A DNA stretch of 64,000 bases, taken from assembly GCA_037389465.1 (NCBI GenBank), contig JAZARR010000221.1, positions 4,008,501-4,072,500 on the forward strand. The letters are read 5' to 3'. The notes under the pieces were generated by a model. The model did not search any database, was not told where the DNA came from, and saw only the letters and a program-made list of their open reading frames with translations. Position 1 is the stretch's first letter. Every line of letters starts with the position of its first letter. The stretch is from Baylisascaris procyonis. Lineage: Eukaryota > Nematoda > Chromadorea > Rhabditida > Ascarididae. A program made the translations under genes and the position numbers. This document shows, piece after piece, positions 13,277 through 24,400 of the stretch.

Positions 13277-14126
13277 TTTTTCTTAATGCTCAATTTTTTA
13301 CCTTCAAAAAACGTTCCAACGTAGAAGCCAGTTTTCATTGCACTTATATATGCGCTTTCAACGAATATCGTCTGCTTACAGCTCTATATATTCTGCATAA
13401 TTTAAGCAGTCACATTACTTTTCAAGAATGAATTTTGAACTGAACTTCGTATACTTTTATTTTTTGAGGTTGGAACTGAGCACGTTCCAATACACACCAG
13501 CATTGACGATCCATCCGATGCATTAGAACACTTCAAAGCTCATCGTGGTCGAGGAGCATTTTATGGGTTTTGTTTCGAACTCGCTGATTCGCATCCTCGT
13601 AACTTTGAATGGATACATTCGTTGACCCTATATGCGTGTTCGAAATTTGGAAGTTTGAAAAGGACAGTTGCGCCACCTGTGTGCCCGGGAACATCCATTA
13701 GTAAAGTTTAGCGGCGATCGGAGCACTTTTTCGAATTCTCGCGTTTCTATCACCTCAACTGATTTCATCACTCAGATACTTTCACCTCGCTAAGAAACAT
13801 ATATCAGCAGTGAGAAGAGGTTTTTCTCAAATGCTGGTGGAGCTCTAACTTAGGCGGTTCTTTCCTATCCCGAATCTTGAAGTACTCGAGGGCTGAAGGC
13901 GTCCCAAGCAACGATATTGTAGCCCGACAACACTTGTGTGCAACAAAACGTCTAGTGAAACGCTTTCATTCATGTTTAATCTTAACGTTTGCAGCTCTCT
14001 AACGACGTCATATTTTGCCCTGTCACACACTACTAGTTTCCAACTTCGTACCTTTTCGTACCTCAGACGTTCCACGTTGTCCATAATGCATGCAATATTG
14101 CTGTATAAAACAATGACAACATGAGT

Positions 14127-14231
14127 AGGACCTGCGATCCTCAGCTCGAGGTTGCGCTGATTCCTATCAAAAGATAGATAGATATTAGCACCACCTCGAG
14201 CTGATGCTAATATCGCCTCCGCTGTTAGTCC
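14127..14231. repeat. Long interrupted palindrome (foldback), about 105 bp
   Basis: Successive blocks pair in nested order: AGGAC/GTCCT outermost, then GCGAT/ATCGC, then the 12-bp TCAGCTCGAGGT (14141-14152) with ACCTCGAGCTGA (14193-14204), and innermost CTATC-AAAA-GATAG. The order of several independent blocks makes chance unlikely. It could be the centre of a non-autonomous foldback/MITE element or a small-RNA hairpin. No terminal repeats were traced. Confidence 0.55.
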
Positions 14232-14589
14232 TAACCATCGCGACCCGAATAAATTGCATCTAACTATAGAAACGAGTTTTTGCAAAAGAAGTTAACATTT
14301 AGCGATTAACCTCGAGAGGCAAACACGCAATGCAGTTATTATTGCAGTGGATGTGCCTGACAACTAAGCAGACGACGGGTCTGGTAAAGTTTTATAAATA
14401 TGCAAAATATAGGCACATGCCTTTACTGATAAAAATAATCAAATTATTAGTAAAATATATTGATAAATAAAGATAAATTGATTGTTTATTTATTAGTTGT
14501 TTATGTTTATTAAAATTTTTATTGATGAAATGATAAAATGAGGGCATTTATTCGTGAAATGTTTTTAGAAAAATCATTAAAATTAGCAA

Positions 14590-17500
14590 ATGGCCGATAA
14601 AAAGAAGAGAAGGCGACGTTCATTTGATGGAGTTGATGAAACACAAGAGCGATGTACGATGTCAACCGAATCTTCGAGTACGCAACGTCGACGATCTTTT
14701 CCACATTCAGGTCTTTCATCAACGGAGGTACTTAAACGTTTCACTAAGATTGCTGCAGTCAATCGCAATGCACTACCATCGAATCGAAACAATAGTTGCA
14801 AAGCAGTTCGGTTAGTTCATTATATTTGATTAAATATGCGCTATCAAGCATTACTTCATTTGTGTCGACTTTTGATTCCTGAATTTTTGTATATAATAGC
14901 CTGTAGTGTAGATTACTTACGTTAACAAATGTATTCCTTTTTGCAGGCGAAGATTATCAGTTTCTTACTACTAAGCAGGACATCAATCACATCTCAGGAT
15001 CGATACTAGGTTAACTAGTATGGAATAAGATGGATAACGCAAAGAATGCCGATATTATTGGCTTAGGGTGGAAATAATTGAGCTTTTAACGTTGTAGTTT
15101 AGAGTGTAATGAATCGATGAAATATCAAATTTATTCACTTAAATATGCATCTTTAACATAATCAGAGGATTGCCAACATTGTATATGCGGTTCTTCTATT
15201 CCTTGAAAAGCGCGAATTTCAAGAATGGACAAAAACTGACAAAAGCCATTACGGTGACTTGGTTTTGTCGTTATAAGTTTTCTGAGTCAGGCAGGCATGG
15301 GCCTTCGAAAAAACTGATTCCATGGTACCCAGAAAACTGATGGTCGATTGAAGAGAGGTCAGCGAATGAATTGACTAGAGGGAAACCTCAGCGCTCAGAG
15401 GGCATTGAGGTTTTCCCTAATGACGACGAAATGTATGATCGTGCGTTGTCCTGAAGAAGGATCAGCCCGCTTTTGTCCACCACTGTTGATTGAAATGTTT
15501 ACAACTTTTATTGCCTCAGCTGTAGATCATGGTGGCTAAACCTTGCTGTAACCATGTGATGGATGTAGCATGCTGTGATCGGTTACTTCGTTGAAACACC
15601 ACCAAAAGATAGGAGGACCTTTTTTTGATGTAAGGAAAAACTATGGAAGGTCATATTTTTTCATCTACTCGCCAACACGTCTGCGTTCGTTGTGCGGTAT
15701 GTTTGTGCAATATCCCAGCTACTACCATAGTTCACAAATTGAAGATCCCGGCACTTCGATTTGGCCGCTCCTAAAGCGTCGTCGATGTGAAGCAACTTGA
15801 ATTCGCGACCTAGTTATCTTTGGAGAACGGTGTTGCGGTATCGAAAATGTGCTAGGAAGGAACCTCAGCGACTATTCATTAGATATTGGTAAAAATTCAA
15901 GAAAAAGGATTTACTGGAAAATAGGAGATTTGATAAAGTTTGGACTGTTGAAATTTAGAAAAAGTTCTTTTATCGGCTGAAGTGAACTGCTAAGCAATCT
16001 TCCAAACCGGATACGTCAAACTCCGAAATCTACCAGCTCCCGGGCTCCAAATGAAAACAAATTTGTCGTAATATATGAATACACATATAAGTGCACATGG
16101 TATAACTGCGAAACAGTTGTAATTTTTTCGCAGTATGGTAAATTATAAATGAATAGATATTATTATATAATTCAGATGTAAATTTGTCTATTTCTTCTGC
16201 ATAGATTGATAGAGATATATCTTCTGCGTAAACGAACAACTAACTGTATTTATGGTCGACCCTCAAAGAATTTAGCCATGGATTTCTGAAGCTTCGAACC
16301 TCCGATTCCCTCGATGTTTCGAACTTCGAGTTAGAACGATGGTTATGAGCCGTTTAATTCATAACTGTTGCTTGTGCTCCATACGGAGAACTCAAATGCG
16401 CTTCTATTGTCTTTTTTATCTTCTGCTAAGAAACGATTCACACTTCGTATTAAAACAATCGGTGTGGGTACATTGAAATTGCGCAGTTTCCGTAACCGTG
16501 CTTATTATCGGAGATTCAAGCAAAGAGTAAATCAAAGTAAAGTGGAAAGCAATCCTATCAATATCTCAGCGACAAACTAATCGACGCATTCCAATTCTCA
16601 TCTTTTGGTTCACATTTGAAAGGTATTAATTAGGCGATATTTTCACACTATATTTCTTACAATTGAATCATTGCCACCCATAAATATCCCTTCCACATGC
16701 AAAGCGAACCCAATTTTTGTAGTCATTATGAATGCCGATTAGCAATTTAATGTGAACTAATTAAAAGAGTTGAATATAAGAAGGCAAAATGAGGCATTGA
16801 TTGCAGCGTCGACGTATTGGGAATAACACTTTCACAACCAAGCAGCAGTAAACGTAGTTCGCAAAAATGCATACAGTCGGATGTCTCACAGAATTTACTC
16901 GAAGATAAAACAGTGACCATTATTTGTCCTGGTGGAGTTGCGGTGAGTTCCACATATTTTAGATTGGCATCTTGATATTGCGTTACGCACTATTTCTTCG
17001 GGTTTTTTCAGAGAGGTGGGACACTTTTATGACCATATCGTAATGTATCTGATTGCTTAACATCGATGAGGAATTAGACTTTGAGTTGATATAGGTGATT
17101 CATCACAAGGATTTTTCATTCAACGAGCACTTCTCGAATATTCCGTGAATAGTGCTTTAATTGTTACTATATTTCAGCCACGACTGCGAATAAGCAAAAG
17201 TCTGCAAGTGCTAAAAGTGCAAGAAGGCTCTTTGGCGGCTAATAGACTCGATCCAGGCGATATTGTTCACAAGGTGAATGGCGAGATAGTCGTAAATAGG
17301 AAAGAGTTTTATAGAATGATGAACGACATCGCCAAAGATCCCGACTGTCAAGCGGTTTGTCTCGAATTTGTTTCGCATTTGATGCAGTTGCATCTTTCAG
17401 ATGATGAGAGGAGGGAATATTATTTACCTATTGTCTAAAGTATTACTGTATGGAGATCTAACTTACGGTAACTGTTTCGAAAACATCTGACTAAAGAGAT

Positions 17501-19983
17501 ATTATATTTTCACATCTTTTATGATTTTTAAGTCAAACATTCAACAAATACTGAGCGATGGAATTATGAATTAATGAATGACTATTTTTGGGATAGAAGT
17601 AATTTTGAAGTAAATATCCACCGCTATTTAATCAATTAGAGAACTGCGAAAAGTATATTTGCCCATCCTTTGTGTAGTGGTTGCTTGGTTATGAACGGCT
17701 CATAGTTTAGTCGATAAAATAATTGGGGGAATGAGCTTAGCAGTTCGCCTACTTTCTTCACTTCAATCTTTAAGTGAGTGCAACTTTTATCAATCTAACA
17801 TCTAAATAAAAATAATTTCTTTAGGTACGAATCGATTTCAAAAGGCCAAAACGTTTGCAAAAACTAAATGAAAAAGAAATATTCGTTGAATTACCGAAAG
17901 CGTTCGAAATATTGCCCGGATACGAATATTTTCTTGGATTTATGACACTGTTCCCAGGATGCAAAATTGGCATTCATATCAAATCCTATAATCAAAAGGT
18001 TAGCTTGATATAATTTTTTCCATATTGTTCATCTAGAAAAGAAATATTTGGAAGGAGGAAGGATGAGGCAAAAGCGATTACAATATCAAGCTGCGATAAG
18101 CAGTATAATAGCGAATATAAAGCCGTTCTTAATGCTATAGGAATCATGCTTCTATTCATTTATGTTCTATTAAGCAGCTTTATGTGCTGTGTTTGTAAGC
18201 TTCAAAAGAATAACTGTAATGTTAAACTATGATCTCATATTTGCTTCAATAGCTCAAATCACACATACTTGCCAAGAAATATAGTTCCTGCAATTAAACT
18301 CATCGCCACCAATATTTTTATTTATTTAGAATAATTTTTATTATTTGAATGATGAAGAATGACAAAAATATTTCATCGGGATTCAAGTTGCCTATGTATC
18401 GTTTATTAATCACAATATGTCTGATATAAATGTTACCTTCAAGCATTAGGTGATTAATTCACAAATTTGAATTGGAAAGAAATAGAAAATATCAATTTGA
18501 AAAATTAACAAAAAATACGCACTATCTCTTTCTATAGTAGCTTAATAAATATGTGCATAAACACATAGCACTATGTGTATAGTAACTTATACAGCATATG
18601 TATAGTACGGCTTCTTCCTGGGACTCAAAGGTTAAGATAATGTCGTGAAGTCACTACTTATTGGCGATGTTATCTAGAGGTGAATACCGCCGTAGAGACG
18701 CTGGCACTCAAGTTTTTATGCTAAGTGGCGATTTCTGATTTAGGTTTACGTTTCTTCGACAGAACCGAACAGTATCTCTTCATGGACATTCCTTCGAGGC
18801 GATGCTATTTTATCAGTTGAAGGTACACCCGTAACTGCGGTTCAGGATACGAGCCAAAAAATTATCAACGCACTTAAATCGAAAAAATCTGTGAGTATTT
18901 CCTCTATGTTAGTTTTTTATCGGATGAACAGGTATAAACAGGTAGACAAACACGCAGACTCACAGACATGAGTGCACACAAATATGGCGTTGTCACAGTG
19001 TACTTTATAAATGCATGTGCGCAGAAGCTCATAATAAGATGGCCATTTATGCTGTGTTCTTTGAGTGGTTCTCTTGTTTGGTGGAACATTTCTGGTCTCT
19101 GTAATAAATGACAGCTGAAGCTTCACATAGGGGAGAGGATGGATGACTACAAATGTAATCAGCGAGATGCCCATATGTGGACATTCACATTTTTTCAACT
19201 CTTTTGCTATTCACAAACCAGATGTATTGCTTTCATTTCTTAAAAAGATATCGCTTTCGAATAGAGGAATGGTAAATGCTATCGTTCGGTGAAACGGTAA
19301 CTTTTATTATCTCTTATGCTTTCATCTTGTACACGAATTACTTGAAAATTTGCAATTTTCTTGTTGTTTCTATTTCATTTCTAAAAGAAATATTCTTTTT
19401 CTCGTAAATGACACAAATTTCTTGCTTGATTCACCTATAGGAAAAGAATGAATAGGATATGAAATGATCAACGAAATTGTTGAACAATTGATTCAGTGGA
19501 ATATCGCTTATTGGTGAATAGAACAAACATACACATGAGTGAACAACCAGAGAAATATAAATGTCGAATTGCTAGAAGACGAAAAAAAATGTTGAAATGG
19601 ATTCAGTACAGGAATGTTGAGGTCATTCAAGAAACTTTTCATTGCTTAAGTAATTTGAAATTTCGGTTCCCTACTTAAATTACCTTTTCATGCAACTGAC
19701 CTGCAACAAGTGGATTTTCTTCCCAATCTGTGCAGATTCTTGTGTAATCGGAAAACTTCAGGTAAAAAGTGTAATCGAAAGGCCATCAGTACCAGCAACT
19801 TATCGATTAGCGAATTTTGCATTACTTTACAATAAGAAGAACGAAATCGATCCAAAAATGGCTGATGATGTGATTGAAATATGTAGAAGGGAACTCGACG
19901 TTTGGCGATCAAAGAAAACATTAATTCCACTATCTGGAATCTTGAGGAAAAAAACACAGAAAGGAAAAGAATCACAAAAGTAA
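14590..19983 (+). CDS. Two-PDZ-domain protein (nematode-type), 6 exons
   Basis: Proposed exons: 14590-14810, 16807-16942, 17178-17354, 17825-17998, 18744-18890, 19762-19983 (358 aa, in frame throughout). Residues 1-74 are basic and Ser-rich with two RRRS basophilic-kinase-like sites. PDZ1 spans about 107-190: ligand-loop region GGVAPRLRI, then VQEGSLAANRLDPGDIVHKV and a closing VRIDFKRPKRL strand. PDZ2 spans about 212-293: TLFPGCKIGIHIKSYNQKVY, RGDAILSVEGTPV, ending in VIERP. Both carboxylate-binding loops lack a plain GLGF. A Lys-rich C-terminal tail follows. The likely role is a cytoplasmic scaffold; partners cannot be inferred. The join of exon 1 to 16807 is by phase only: exon 1 could instead splice to 14947 and stop at 14972-14974, giving a separate 82-residue protein. 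The four 3' exons are firm. Confidence 0.75.
15240..15800 (-). mobile_element. Decayed mariner-type transposase relic
   Basis: Read on the minus strand, motifs of mariner transposases occur in the right order but in shifting frames: RRFRSGQ near 15785 (family: FRSGD), DIAQTYRTT near 15710 (second helix-turn-helix, family: REIA.. followed by TTH/S), ILLQDNARS at about 15435-15460 (catalytic DNARPH region), and ADLSSIDHQF near 15345 (family SPDLSPTDYHF). Frameshifts, stops and an apparent internal deletion of roughly 240 bases between the second and third motif show it is dead. It sits antisense in intron 1 of the PDZ gene. Terminal inverted repeats were not found. Confidence 0.55.
15379..15418. 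repeat. Inverted repeat inside the mariner relic
   Basis: AGGGAAACCTCA (15379-15390) pairs with TGAGGTTTTCCCT (15406-15418) with one bulged base; the loop is 15 bases. It falls between the two catalytic motifs of the relic, so it may be a later insertion or local inverted duplication. Confidence 0.5.
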
Positions 19984-20047
19984 AGTTTTTCAGCAAGAAT
20001 ACCAATCAAAATCATTTATAAGGTTATGTTGAGAGGATAATTGCATA

Positions 20048-20053
20048 AATAAA
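20048..20053 (+). terminator. Candidate polyadenylation signal of the PDZ gene
   Basis: AATAAA 65 bases past the TAA stop of the PDZ gene, a usual distance for nematode 3' ends. Confidence 0.6.
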
Positions 20054-20909
20054 AAGAATCATCACATGAAACTAGAATGCTCTACTACCGTAAATTGCCA
20101 AAATGCGTGTCGCATTAGCCCCAGGCTCAGTTTTTCGCAGGAGCTAGGATTATGGGTGATTTTCCTATCTTTCCTCGTCAATGACCAGAGAGGGACACCG
20201 TTTTCACCGTTCCAAACAAGCTTGGTACTCCTTCGGTGAACTGAACAATCTGTTGTTCCAAGTTCACAAGTTAAGTGAAGAGTTAGGACCTTTTTCCAAC
20301 AAGATTATCTTTTGTCTACTCAAAAATGTCGTTATATCGCCAATAAGTGTTAATTTTTCCCAAAGAACTTTTGAAAGATGAGGCTTGAGGCAACAGGATA
20401 ATATGATATCCATGCAAATGCAGTGTAAACCTGCGAGCGATGATGTTTACGCAAGCGTTGTTCAGAACAACCAATGGAAGGAATCTTTTCCTGCTTCCCT
20501 CTCTCTCCTTCCTCACCGCTTCCATTTCCCTGCCCAACCTTTTCGGCTCTTAGAGCATGAGATGCGCCATACAAAAAAGTGCATAGATAGATATATTAAA
20601 GCTTTCCATGAAAACAAGAGAGCTGCAAGAGAATATGTAGCATAGGGCTTTTTGCTGTGCTTTCATTGAGGAAAGTAGAGTGATGAAGGTGAGGTATTTG
20701 TTTTCCGTTATCAAAAACACGGGAGCATCCTTTCCTACTCTCAACAGCTCATTACAATCCTACCTCGAACTACTATTCTTGCTCACTATCGCCCTGTTTC
20801 TGCGACAACTTCAGCCCTCTGCCCAACGTGCTAATGAATTTGGCGTTTCGCACATGGCTCGCTTCACATAAAATGCATAGTTTTTTAACCGATAGTGTTA
20901 CAGCGACAA

Positions 20910-21266
20910 ATGCTGTTTTTACACGTCATTTATGTATTTTGCGTTGTGTATGCGTCTTCCGATGTTTGGCTCGCATGTACTTTGTGGTATATGCTAGCAT
21001 ATAATTATAATAAGAGAAGTGAAAGTTGCAGATATACAGTAGTGATAGCACCGAAGTCGACCGAAACGAGTATCGCATGCGAATCGATCAATTTACAGTG
21101 GTTGCAGAGCGTACCGGAAAGGTGTAGTGGCGATGAATATGAGAAAGTAGCCGGATCCTTATTACGTAGAAGTACAAGAACTCCTACAGGCCCTGCCAAT
21201 AAGCGGAAGTCATTCAAAGGTAAAGGTATTAGCCGGCGATCATCAAAACCAAGAAGACATTCATGA
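20910..21266 (+). CDS. Possible small secreted basic protein, unrecognised
   Basis: A 118-residue open frame begins with a hydrophobic leader (MLFLHVIYVFCVVYASS) that looks like a signal peptide with a plausible cleavage site after about residue 17. An acceptor-like TGTTACAG ends only six bases before the ATG, the geometry of a trans-spliced nematode start. The middle carries scattered Cys residues and the last 40 residues are rich in Arg, Lys and Ser. I recognise no family. The other two plus frames over the second half are also fairly open, so this may instead be the last exon of another gene or chance. No clear polyadenylation signal follows. Confidence 0.3.
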   Translation: MLFLHVIYVFCVVYASSDVWLACTLWYMLAYNYNKRSESCRYTVVIAPKSTETSIACESINLQWLQSVPERCSGDEYEKVAGSLLRRSTRTPTGPANKRKSFKGKGISRRSSKPRRHS

Positions 21267-21410
21267 ACTACATCGTGTTCGCTCATCATATCTCTAATAT
21301 TTTTCACTGCATGACTAAGAAAATTGAATATGAGAGTCATTTGCGTTCTCGTCGTAAATATCCTATATGAGGAAACTGAAATTAAAAGAAGAAAAAATTC
21401 CGTATGTTAG

Positions 21411-21461
21411 TCTGGATTTTTTTCGTTCGGAGATTCCGAACGGAGAAAAATAGCATCCAGA
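21411..21461. repeat. Hairpin with 8-bp core and matched outer 7-bp arms
   Basis: CGTTCGGA (21424-21431) and TCCGAACG (21435-21442) are separated by three bases. Outside them TCTGGAT (21411-21417) pairs with ATCCAGA (21455-21461), and the T-rich/A-rich sides between can mostly pair too. It lies 144 bases after the stop of the possible small secreted protein. Confidence 0.55.
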
Positions 21462-24400
21462 GAGGATCAATTATTGCGATATTGGAGGGTTAAGTTTCGA
21501 TAGAGGCATGTGGGACTGAAACAATCCGGCTAATATGAGGCTGTCATGAACGTGGTTAGTGAAGTGAAAATCTCATGAATTGGATATTTCACATTATCTT
21601 ACAAATAATTGCAACATTTGAAAGATGTTTGTTTCTTAATGACTGAAGAAAAGGAGCTGAATGCGATATCGTTTAACACACAAATAGTTTGATAGCATTA
21701 CTTCCTAATATCTACGTGGAAGAATTCTTTGTTGAAATTTAAATTTCGAAAAGACGAGTAAAACTCTTATCAAAAATTAGCAATTGTTCATTAATTTATA
21801 ATTTTCATTCAATCAAAAAGTGAAATCATAAGCTATCGCTCACTTCTTAATGCTCATCTTAGAATGTTTGAAGCATTGTTTCCTATTTTCATGACGTTGA
21901 ATGTGTTATCGCTTCTATTAAGTGCTATTTTTGTACAGTAGCCATCCGGAGGTTGATTCTTGAAGCCTCATCTTTTATCAATGAAACCATGTGCTACTAT
22001 AAAATTGTACATAGCCATTACTGTTGATCTGAAGTGATCCTTATAGTTTGACCATTGTAGTGTTTAATCGCAATCATTTCGTGTTCGAAAACTTCACCAC
22101 CCCTAATTAATTATAGTTTATCCTATAATTTCTTATAGTTTGTATGACAGAAACCTTGTAATCTGCACTAGTGATGTACCGTGATCTATTAATTCAAACG
22201 AACATGTTCGTACATCTTAAGGTGCGTTATGCTTTTGAAGAGGTGCCAGTCGGCTGTATACAACGAGGTCTTAGAGCACATCTGCTAAGTGATGTGCCTC
22301 TTTATGTGCTGTAATGTTTTTATCATATTGCTGTTATTTTGCAAAATGTTTTTTACATCAATCCATTTCATAAGAATATTTAATGCTTGCATTTTATAAT
22401 CGATCACTAATGTTCAAATATTCTATTATTCATTCAAATGTAATAGACATAACAGTGTGTTGATCACATCGCAATTGTGCATTATAGAGAATCTATGGAA
22501 ATTAAATGGCTTTTCATTGTATGCGAGACATTTTTATCACCAACCGGTTGGAACCTCCTCCCCCCTCCAGCCTACCCATCCCTTCAGAAATGGTAGGGTT
22601 TAAACAAATGTTATTTAAAAATGTTCTTTTATCGGCTAATCTGTGGAAAAAAAAATTAACAGGATGATGTGCATCGATTTTTACTATGTTTTGCAAATGA
22701 ATTTATATGCTCGTAGTTCGCTTATTCCAATTGTCTCTACAAGAGACTGTCACCTGCTTAAGCGCATACGTGCTAAAATAAACATATTCTGACACTTCCA
22801 CATTCATCGACACAAACAAGTAACGTGATTGAAAGTGCCAAATGGTATAAACCAACAAAATACCATTCGTTTGTTCAAGATCGAGAAGATAAGGTGATCT
22901 ATGATTGTCACGTGATGCTATAGCTCGACAGCATTCAAAGTCTTACATTTCGAGTGAGAGTAAAGTTGTTTGCGATGTTTCGAACTATATGATGGAATCA
23001 AAAGAACACTTGTTGTTGAGTTTGACCTTTTAGAACGGTCTATGTCACGTTAAAAGTACAACTATATCGGTTCACCTATAGCTTATCATATCGACAATTC
23101 AAATTTCGGTCATACCGTTTCGAAAATCAATATTCGTCAAAATCAGCATCAATTTATCAACGAGCACAAATGACAGCAACAATCGGAAATATGGAGGTCT
23201 TATTGCTTACACTTGATACACTCCTATCAGTAGGGAGTCGTCAAGAACGATGGCAGCTAACAAACGCTTCAACAGAATCTTCAAGATATACATATGTGAT
23301 TAGTGTGTTAAGTCAATTTGCTAAACGAGATGTAGCTTATTTGAATTCATATTAAATTGTATAAATTTAGCTGATGTGGCAATAAAGCAAGCAAACCGAC
23401 CGATTGAATGCTATTTTATCTGAGATGTAAATAATTGCTCACTTGATAAAGGACAAATTATAAATCATTGATTGGTAACGGATATAGAAGTGATTGCAAA
23501 AATGATTTAATTGCATTACGTCAATAATCTTAACGATGACGTCATCCGTAAGTAACGTGCTAATTGCTGTAAAATATAAGAATCAGACCCTATCATCTAC
23601 CGTGCAACATCTCAGCTTACGCACTTAAAAAGCATATAGAGAAATTTGGCAGGAAGAGCTGCTTTATATCGACTAGTTTCATAAGATATCGATAAAAATT
23701 GAATTATTCGAATTAAGCACTTCATACTTTAATTGATCTCGCCTCACAAATCAACTTTCCGTTGCTCTTTTTGACGTGGCCGATGCGAAATAAAAAACCA
23801 TTCGTTGCATTTTTTTTTAGCAAATCTAATTGTTCGACATTGACGGGTCAAGACGACAGAGAGGGTTATCTTGTGATATAAATTAATCTGTGAAATTTCG
23901 TATTTCTAGTTGAAATGTGTTCTTTTGGCTGAGACTACCAAATGAACCAATAGGCAAACACATATGCACCCATATAGTCATATGTACTAATAGAACGTTG
24001 CCATAATCCGCTTTGCAATTTTATACTTGTAAATAGGCACAAAAAAAGATATGATTAAGTTAGAATCAACGATTAGCTACGATAAATTTTGATAGAGTAA
24101 TGGTGAAAATATTTCATAAAATCAAGAAATGAATTTATAATGAATATTTGATTGATTGCGAATAAATGCAATCGAATACAATTGAGTAGTGAATATAAAA
24201 AAAAAACATGAGAATAATGTGCACAATTTGTTCGCAATGCAATGCAATGTTTCTTTTGTTCGTTCATCGAGAGAGCATTTGTTGCACATTACAAAATGCT
24301 TTGCGATTGCACAACACCATTGTTTGAAAATGAACTGCTTCCACTCTGATTGTATAGTATATTAAGCATCATCCTCTCATTTCTTTTGTTGTTTAATATT

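Larger units (their letters stand above)
10125..14589. other. Intergenic region between the HIRIP3-like and PDZ genes
   Basis: No gene is supported. The region contains the 3' flank of the HIRIP3-like gene, a short ATCTAAA-type repeat at 10720-10760, a poly-T tract near 11220-11232, and two foldbacks listed separately. Some frames stay open for a long way (minus strand 11094-11687 and 13845-14285; plus strand 13437-13711), but none shows a domain I recognise. The base composition around 11.1-14.3 kb is less AT-rich than the flanks, which lengthens chance reading frames. Confidence 0.5.

Noticed and set aside
13845..14285. 146-codon minus-strand open frame
   Set aside because: It overlaps the foldback at 14127-14231 and shows no family resemblance, no splice context and no 3' signal. 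Kept only as a possible relic.
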